Shown piece by piece: positions 57,927-64,000 of a DNA stretch of 64,000 bases. A program made the position numbers and the translations under genes. The number at the start of each line of letters is the position of its first letter. Position 1 is the stretch's first letter. This DNA is from Bacillota bacterium (GTDB lineage: Bacteria; Bacillota; Clostridia; Lachnospirales; Lachnospiraceae): NCBI GenBank assembly GCA_023439505.1, contig JAEXNR010000048.1, positions 1-64,000 on the forward strand. The letters run 5' to 3'. The notes under the pieces were generated by a model. That model was not told where the DNA came from, searched no databases, and saw nothing but the letters and a program-made list of their open reading frames with translations.

Positions 57927-60872
57927 TTGAATAAACAATTTAAAAAATCCTATAAAATAGAAATTGTAAGACAGAAATTGAATAACAGAGTACGTATGAT
58001 GAGAAGTAATATGTTGGATGAGGGAGTGGTTGCGTTGAGCCAATACCTTGATGAACTAATCGCAGATTACGTAGGAGGCACAGGGGGGTGCAGTGTGGAA
58101 AGAGATAATTTTGAAATATCATTTGATGAGATTATAGATCTATTTCCCATAGCATTATGTGTGGTGAAAGAATTGGTGATCATTGATTGCAACAAAATGG
58201 CGTTGGAACTTTTTGGATATTCTATGAAGCAGGATATGATCGGACTTCTTCATGAGGAGATCTCCCCCCAATATCAGCCGGATGAGATGCGTTCTGACTG
58301 TAAAATAAAAAAAATTATTAAAGATGCCATCAATAATAAAAATCAAATCATCTATCAGTGGAAGTATCAAAGAAATAATGGGGATTACTTTCTCTCCGAT
58401 ATCCAGATGTATATGTTGAACAATATCCAATATCTCTTTTTTAATTCCTTCAGCATGATGGGTCAAGCCATAGCACCTACTATGGGAATGGGATACACTT
58501 ACAGGAATATGTTTGAACATCATAACAGTGTGATGCTGCTGATTGAACCATCCACAGGGTTGATTATTGAAGCAAATGATGCTGCGGTCATGTATTACGG
58601 CTATTCGAAGGATGTATTACTAACGATGAGAATACAGGAGATTAATATGCTGAGCCAGTCTCAGACAGAAGCCGAGATGCAGCTGGCAAAGACGGAGAAA
58701 AGAAACTTCTTTCAGTTTGTTCACAAATTAGCAAACAATGAGTTAAGAGAAGTTGAAGTCTACAGTTATCCTATTAAATCGGAAAAAGGCACCCTGTTAT
58801 TTTCTATTATCCATGATGCATCGGAAAAGAACAGACAGAAGCTGATGTTTAACACACTGTTTCTTGATTCCCCTTATTCTGTCATTATTATGGACAGCGA
58901 ACGCAGGGTGGTAAACATTAACAAGAATTTCACTGAGCTGTTCCAATATACACTGGACGAAATCAGAGGGGAATATGTACAGGATCTGGTATCTATGGAA
59001 GAGAATAAAGGACAGGTGAATCAAAATATACAAGACATCTATAGAGGGATCGTATTAAAGCAGGAGGGCCAAAGGAGAAGAAAAGATGGCCAGCGAGTTG
59101 ATGTCGAGATTATTTGTTATCCTGTGACCAGTATGAATAAAATGATTGGTGCGTATGTCATTTATATAGATATTTCGGAAAGAATTGCAAATGAAAAACA
59201 ATTACAATTGTTCAAGAAAGCACTGGAGAACAGTACGGAAGGCGTTGTAATTACTGACGTAGTCGGAAGAACGGAATGGATTAACCAGGCTTTTTACGAA
59301 ATTACAGGATATACTCTGCCCGAAATCGCAGGCAAAGGGATGAATATACTAAAGTCAGGGATACAAAATGAGAGCTTTTATAAGGAGATGTGGAGCCAGC
59401 TTAAGCTTAATGGGATTTGGCGGGGAGAGATCTGGAACAAGAATAAGCGAGGAGATATTTATTCCGAATGGCTTACAATAAACAGTATACAGGCGGATTA
59501 TGGGAAAACTTCCCATTATGTCGGCGTGTTTAAAGATTTGTCCGAGAAGAAAAAACTGGACATAAGAATGAATGATCTGCAGCAAAAGGATTTGTTAACC
59601 GGATTATTTAATCGCAATTATTTTTGTCAAGCAGTGGATGCAAGCATAAGGAATTCTTGTGCTGCCTCATTTTACATCTGCTCCATTGGAGTAGAAGGGG
59701 TGAAAGAGATTGATGATTCGCTTGGACACAATTTTGCCGAACAGCTGATGATTGAGCTTTCAGACAGATTAACAAAAGCCATGGGAGAAGATTGCTTGTT
59801 ATCCAGATGTGATACAGATGAATTTGCTGTTTTCTGCAGTGACAGGAATAATAAGGTCGAGATGAAGACCTATGCCCGGACTCTTCTGGAAACTATAAAA
59901 AGACCATATATAATTAATGACACCACACTTTATATTAACATCTATATTGGGATCAGCGATTATCCTGACAGCGCTGCAGATGCAAAAACCCTGATCCGCT
60001 TTGCTGATATCGCAATGTCAAAGGCGAAGAATCAGACGGAGGACAATATCTGTTTCTACACATTCGAAATGTCAAAAGATATAGAAATGAAGTTCCTCTT
60101 AACAAATCAGCTGATCAGAGCCCTGCATCGGAATGAATTATATCTTTGTTATCAGCCCATTTTTAATTTAAAGGCGCAGGACAAGATGGATTGTGCAGAG
60201 GCATTATTGCGTTGGGAAAATCCTCTTCTTGGCAAGATTCCACCGGATCAGTTTATTCCGCTGGCAGAAAGAACGGGACAGATACTTGAGATAGGCGAGT
60301 GGGTTCTGGAGCAGGTTTGCAGGCAGATATCCGTATGGAGAATGGCCGGTTATCAGATTGTTCCAATCGCGGTCAATCTTTCAGTAAAGCAATTAGAACA
60401 GATGGAATTTGCTGACAGAGTGATGGATATCCTGAGAAAATATCAGGTGAATACCGAAGAAATTGAACTGGAAATAACAGAAAGTGTATCACTTGGTGAT
60501 ATCACAGCCATCACGATGAACTTAAAGAGACTTAAGAGAGAAGGCTTCAGGATTTCCATGGATGATTTTGGCACCGGATTTTCCTCGCTGGGACAGCTGG
60601 ATCTATTCGAGCTGGATAAATTAAAGATCGATAAGGTGTTCATTGATGATCTGACCGGAATTTCAAAAAGACAGAATCTGGTAAAAACTATCATTTCAAT
60701 GGCGAACAACCTGGAGCTTAAGGTTGTGGCAGAGGGAATCGAAACAAAGGAACAATTATATTATCTGAAAGAAATCGGCTGTGATCTGGGACAGGGATTT
60801 TTACTGGAAAGACCGGTCATCGCTGGTGAAATAGAGAAATATTTTAAATATACAAGGCAAAACCGGGTATAG
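57927..60872 (+). CDS. PAS-GGDEF-EAL protein, probable c-di-GMP phosphodiesterase
   Basis: 981 residues from TTG 57927. Several PAS domains (about 65-540), then GGDEF with the active loop as RCDTDEF (near 626), which lacks the two glycines, and an EAL domain with EALLRW (near 757), NLS, ITES, MDDFGTG, KIDK, VAEGIE and GQGFLL intact. Prediction: inactive or GTP-sensing GGDEF and active hydrolysis of c-di-GMP, controlled by the PAS sensors. Confidence 0.9.
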   Translation: MNKQFKKSYKIEIVRQKLNNRVRMMRSNMLDEGVVALSQYLDELIADYVGGTGGCSVERDNFEISFDEIIDLFPIALCVVKELVIIDCNKMALELFGYSMKQDMIGLLHEEISPQYQPDEMRSDCKIKKIIKDAINNKNQIIYQWKYQRNNGDYFLSDIQMYMLNNIQYLFFNSFSMMGQAIAPTMGMGYTYRNMFEHHNSVMLLIEPSTGLIIEANDAAVMYYGYSKDVLLTMRIQEINMLSQSQTEAEMQLAKTEKRNFFQFVHKLANNELREVEVYSYPIKSEKGTLLFSIIHDASEKNRQKLMFNTLFLDSPYSVIIMDSERRVVNINKNFTELFQYTLDEIRGEYVQDLVSMEENKGQVNQNIQDIYRGIVLKQEGQRRRKDGQRVDVEIICYPVTSMNKMIGAYVIYIDISERIANEKQLQLFKKALENSTEGVVITDVVGRTEWINQAFYEITGYTLPEIAGKGMNILKSGIQNESFYKEMWSQLKLNGIWRGEIWNKNKRGDIYSEWLTINSIQADYGKTSHYVGVFKDLSEKKKLDIRMNDLQQKDLLTGLFNRNYFCQAVDASIRNSCAASFYICSIGVEGVKEIDDSLGHNFAEQLMIELSDRLTKAMGEDCLLSRCDTDEFAVFCSDRNNKVEMKTYARTLLETIKRPYIINDTTLYINIYIGISDYPDSAADAKTLIRFADIAMSKAKNQTEDNICFYTFEMSKDIEMKFLLTNQLIRALHRNELYLCYQPIFNLKAQDKMDCAEALLRWENPLLGKIPPDQFIPLAERTGQILEIGEWVLEQVCRQISVWRMAGYQIVPIAVNLSVKQLEQMEFADRVMDILRKYQVNTEEIELEITESVSLGDITAITMNLKRLKREGFRISMDDFGTGFSSLGQLDLFELDKLKIDKVFIDDLTGISKRQNLVKTIISMANNLELKVVAEGIETKEQLYYLKEIGCDLGQGFLLERPVIAGEIEKYFKYTRQNRV

Positions 60873-61007
60873 TGATAAGCAAATATGACCTGACACCCGA
60901 TTTAATAAATTTATAGAATTGCGGAGGCTGATATGCTGTAGTTTCCTGCGAATCGTCCGGGATCTGGTAACCCCCCCTCACCAGGCAGCAGAGGTCAAAT
61001 AGTTCGA

Positions 61008-61739
61008 TTATATCCAGCCTCCGTCCAACCCGATGATCTGACCTGTAAGATATTCATTCTTGCAGGCCAGATGGTGTACCAAATCAGCCACCTCTTCTGC
61101 ACGACCAAGACGATTCGCAGGTATTTCATTCATTAATTGTAATAATTCTTCATCATTTAGAAAATGATTCATCTCAGTGTCAATGGCACCGCAGGCAACG
61201 GCATTGACCTGTATATTGCTTGGAGCCAATTCTTTGGCGAGTGCTTTTGTAAAAGCGTTCATACCGCCTTTGGATGCAGCGTAAGCAACTTCGCAGGATG
61301 CACCTGCATTCCCCCAGACGGATGAAATGTTGATGATCTTTCCTGATTTTTTGTGAACCATATCGGGAACGGCCAGAGAACAGCAATTAAAAACAGAGGT
61401 TAAATTGGTTGTTAATACCCTGTTCCAATCCTCGAAGGACATGTCGGTAAGTAAGCCGATATAGGCGATTCCTGCATTGTTTACAAGAACATCTACACTC
61501 CCGAATGACTTTTTGATTTGTCGAAACAATTCCTTTGCGACCCCATAGTCTCCAATATCCCCCAGGTAAGCCAGACATGGAACCTGATAGGATTCTATTT
61601 CCTTCTTTGCGCTTAGTAACAGTTCGTTTTGCTTTGCGCAGTTAATGACAACATTATATCCCTTCTTTGCGAATTTCACAGCGATTGCTTTTCCGATTCC
61701 CCTTGAGGAACCGGTGATTAATACCGTTTCTCTGTTCAT
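61008..61739 (-). CDS. SDR reductase, YmfI/FabG-like
   Basis: 243 residues. TGSSRGIG cofactor motif (6-13), NNAGIAY, catalytic S in NISSVWG, YAASKGG (YxxxK), C-terminal LDGGWI. Two close families are possible: 3-oxoacyl-ACP reductase FabG, or the EF-P 5-aminopentanone reductase YmfI. Single-gene context away from fatty-acid genes favours the second. Confidence 0.82.
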   Translation of the reverse strand: MNRETVLITGSSRGIGKAIAVKFAKKGYNVVINCAKQNELLLSAKKEIESYQVPCLAYLGDIGDYGVAKELFRQIKKSFGSVDVLVNNAGIAYIGLLTDMSFEDWNRVLTTNLTSVFNCCSLAVPDMVHKKSGKIINISSVWGNAGASCEVAYAASKGGMNAFTKALAKELAPSNIQVNAVACGAIDTEMNHFLNDEELLQLMNEIPANRLGRAEEVADLVHHLACKNEYLTGQIIGLDGGWI

Positions 61740-61983
61740 GATATCACCTTTCCTTAAAGCCTTTTATTGCTATAATTCCTGATTTGGATTTATTGTCCGA
61801 CCCCTGCTAAGGTTGAGTCCGGGATTTCTCAGACGTAAACATTTGTCTAAGAATGGTGTTTTCATTTTTACGCTAATTATAGCATATGATTGAAATAGAA
61901 GAAAGGGAATGTATAAAGAAAAGTGGAAATGCAAACCATAAGGGAAGACCTTGGAAGCAGTTCCATAGGTATGAGGTGAAGAT

Positions 61984-62868
61984 ATGGCGACAGATAAATT
62001 CTGGATTAACAATAGAAGAATCATTATAAAGTACCTGAATATTCTGGCGGGAGCTTTTTTGATGGCAGTCTCGGTGAATTTGGTTTTTGAACCCGTGGGT
62101 ATGGTCACAGGCGGAGTGTCCGGTCTTGGCATTGTAGTAAAAGCACTTACAGAAAACTGGGTGAACGGAGGCCTTCCCATATGGATCTTTAATGTAATAT
62201 GTAATGTCCCTTTATTTTTAATTACAATTAAATTAAAAGGCTTCCGATATATCATCTCCGTAATCACGGGTGCAGTTTCCTTCACAATCGCTTTGCTGAT
62301 CATCCCGATCTACGATTTTCATTTTGACGATCTGCTGCTTTCCGCGATCTTTGGCGGGGTAATCGGCGGGATAGGAATAGGTCTGGTATTTTCGGCCTCA
62401 GCCTCCACCGGAGGGACGGATATGCTTGCCACACTGATTCACCCTTATATGAAGCATATCTCCATACCGCAGATATTAAATGTAATTGACGGAGTAATTA
62501 TTGTCATCGGTGCATTTGTATTTGGAATCGGGAATGCCCTTTATGCCATCATTGCTGTATTTATCACTGCTAAGGTATCAGACGGAATATTAGAGGGAAT
62601 CACCTTTGCCAAAATGGCTTACATTATATCAAATGATTATGAAAAGATAGCAAATGAGATTTTAAATTCCCTGGATAGAGGGGTCACCGGGCTCAGTTCC
62701 ACCGGAATGTATTCTAATCAGGATAGAAAAATGTTATTTTGTGTCGTATCAAAAAAGGAAATTGTCAGAATTATCGAGATCTCTCAGCAAATCGATCCAA
62801 AATCTTTTGTAATTATAAGTGATGTAAGAGAGGTTATGGGAGAGGGTTTTATTGAATATAGACAGTAA
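61984..62868 (+). CDS. YitT-family membrane protein
   Basis: 294 residues with about six hydrophobic segments and the YitT repeat GMVTGGVSGLGIVVKAL, and ASASTGGTDMLATLI. The C-terminal DUF2179 domain (GVTGLSSTGMYSNQDRKMLFCVV...) is cytoplasmic. Transported substrate unknown. Confidence 0.88.
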   Translation: MATDKFWINNRRIIIKYLNILAGAFLMAVSVNLVFEPVGMVTGGVSGLGIVVKALTENWVNGGLPIWIFNVICNVPLFLITIKLKGFRYIISVITGAVSFTIALLIIPIYDFHFDDLLLSAIFGGVIGGIGIGLVFSASASTGGTDMLATLIHPYMKHISIPQILNVIDGVIIVIGAFVFGIGNALYAIIAVFITAKVSDGILEGITFAKMAYIISNDYEKIANEILNSLDRGVTGLSSTGMYSNQDRKMLFCVVSKKEIVRIIEISQQIDPKSFVIISDVREVMGEGFIEYRQ

Positions 62869-63055
62869 ATAAAACAAATTAATCGCGTATTATCGGTAAA
62901 AGTACTTATTTTTACTTGGAATATACAAAGTATACAAAAGGCCAAAACCTATTTTGTTAAAATGGGATATGGTTTAAAGCGTTTGAATGGTGTATTATTA
63001 CAGGTATAAGAGTAGTACAAGGTACTTGATAATGTAGAAATTAGGAGGATTGCAA

Positions 63056-64000
63056 ATGGCAAGTTTATCTTTAAAGAATATCACAAAGCAGTATCCAAAT
63101 GGGGTTATTGCTGTAAAAGACTTTAACTTAGAGATAGCCGATAGAGAGTTTATCATCTTCGTAGGACCATCCGGTTGTGGAAAATCTACAACACTTCGTA
63201 TGATCGCAGGACTTGAGGAGATTTCATCAGGTGAGTTATGGATTGGTGAAAAATTAGTTAATGACGTAGAACCTAAGGACAGAGATATTGCGATGGTTTT
63301 CCAGAACTACGCATTATACCCTCATATGTCAGTTTTTGATAACATGGCATTTGGTTTGAAATTAAGAAAAGTTCCGAAGGATCAGATTGATAAAGTAGTT
63401 AAGGAAGCAGCTCAAATTCTTGGTATCGAACATCTGCTTGACCGTAAACCGAAGGCGTTATCCGGTGGTCAGAGACAGCGTGTTGCCATGGGTCGTGCTA
63501 TCGTTCGTAGCCCTAAGGTATTCTTAATGGATGAGCCTTTATCAAACCTTGATGCTAAGTTGAGAGTACAGATGCGTATCGAGATTTCTAAATTACATCA
63601 GAGACTGTTAACTACTTTCATTTATGTAACACATGATCAGACAGAGGCTATGACACTTGGTACCAGAATCGTTGTTATGAAGGACGGTTTAATTCAGCAG
63701 GTAGACAGCCCTCAGAATTTATACGACAGACCATCCAACTTATTCGTAGCCGGTTTCATGGGATCACCTCAGATGAACTTAATTGATGCTACCATCATTA
63801 AAAAGGGTGCTGATGTATATGCACAGTTTGGTGCTAACACCATTAAGATTCCGGAAGGAAAAGCAAAGAAAGTTATTGAAGGCGGTTATGAAGGCAAGTC
63901 AGTTATCATAGGTATTCGTCCGGAAGATATTCATGATGAAGAAGTGTTCATCAGCAATTCACCTGACAGTATCATTGAAGCAACGGTAAGAGTTTATGAA
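63056..64000 (+). CDS. ugpC: MsmK/UgpC-type ABC transporter ATPase (partial)
   Basis: 315 codons to the window edge from ATG 63056 after TTAGGAGGA. Walker A GPSGCGKST, signature LSGGQRQR, Walker B FLMDEPLSNLD, H loop VTHDQTE, then the OB-type regulatory domain (VIIGIRPEDIHDEE). This shared ATPase usually energises several carbohydrate ABC importers. The C terminus is missing because the window ends. Confidence 0.93.
   Translation, partial: MASLSLKNITKQYPNGVIAVKDFNLEIADREFIIFVGPSGCGKSTTLRMIAGLEEISSGELWIGEKLVNDVEPKDRDIAMVFQNYALYPHMSVFDNMAFGLKLRKVPKDQIDKVVKEAAQILGIEHLLDRKPKALSGGQRQRVAMGRAIVRSPKVFLMDEPLSNLDAKLRVQMRIEISKLHQRLLTTFIYVTHDQTEAMTLGTRIVVMKDGLIQQVDSPQNLYDRPSNLFVAGFMGSPQMNLIDATIIKKGADVYAQFGANTIKIPEGKAKKVIEGGYEGKSVIIGIRPEDIHDEEVFISNSPDSIIEATVRVYE

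Noticed and set aside
61770..62303. 177-residue frame opposite the YitT-family gene
   Set aside because: It is the antisense shadow of the membrane protein and has no start signals of its own.

Overview
The window comes from a low-GC, Gram-positive, spore-forming Clostridia chromosome, most likely Lachnospiraceae. The evidence is the S10-spc-alpha ribosomal protein order, secY-adk-map-KOW-infA-rpmJ inside that cluster, ecfA1-ecfA2-ecfT-truA after rplQ, strong GGAGG ribosome-binding sites, and ytrH/ytrI sporulation genes further on. The species cannot be fixed from the sequence alone.

Bases 1-23460 are conserved core. rpsJ to rplQ encodes ribosomal proteins, SecY, adenylate kinase, methionine aminopeptidase, IF-1 and RNA polymerase alpha. 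The ECF vitamin-transporter energising module, truA, an MgtC-like membrane protein and rplM-rpsI follow. Consensus promoters lie before rpsJ, rpmJ, ecfA1 and rplM. Structured leaders precede rpsJ, rplC, rplF, rpsM and rplM.

Bases 23461-49103 are accessory DNA stacked at the 3' end of rpsI. The last rpsI codons and stop (core TCAAAGAGATAA) recur, with some decay, near 37204, 45644 and 49093, giving three tandem elements. Each has its integrase at the left end, reading left, and a rightward terminator just inside the left end. Element 1 (about 13.7 kb) has the layout of a phage-inducible chromosomal island (phage satellite): int and repressor leftward; Cro-like gene, excisionase-like gene and primase-helicase rightward; a bipartite inverted-iteron origin; then a sigma factor, small hypothetical genes, a P63C protein and a candidate type I toxin-antitoxin locus. 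I saw no capsid, terminase or lysis gene. Element 2 (about 8.4 kb) is an integrative mobilizable element: integrase, repressor, RepA-like ATPase, MobV relaxase and one AT-rich 1081-residue HD plus GHKL-ATPase protein as cargo, a candidate defence gene. Element 3 (about 3.4 kb) is a decayed relative of element 2: its integrase has a clean internal deletion, a repressor gene carries a stop, a SIR2 gene is shattered, and a non-coding array of six 21-bp palindromes on a 32-bp lattice remains.

Bases 49104-64000 return to chromosomal genes: a YefM-YoeB toxin-antitoxin pair with a relic second antitoxin, an acyltransferase, a MerR/TipAS-like regulator, a YkgJ-type cysteine-cluster protein, a YfcE phosphodiesterase, ytrH-ytrI, a hybrid PAS histidine kinase, a TetR regulator, a PAS-GGDEF-EAL protein with a degenerate GGDEF and intact EAL, a YmfI/FabG-like reductase, a YitT-family membrane protein and the start of a MsmK/UgpC-type sugar ABC ATPase cut by the window edge.
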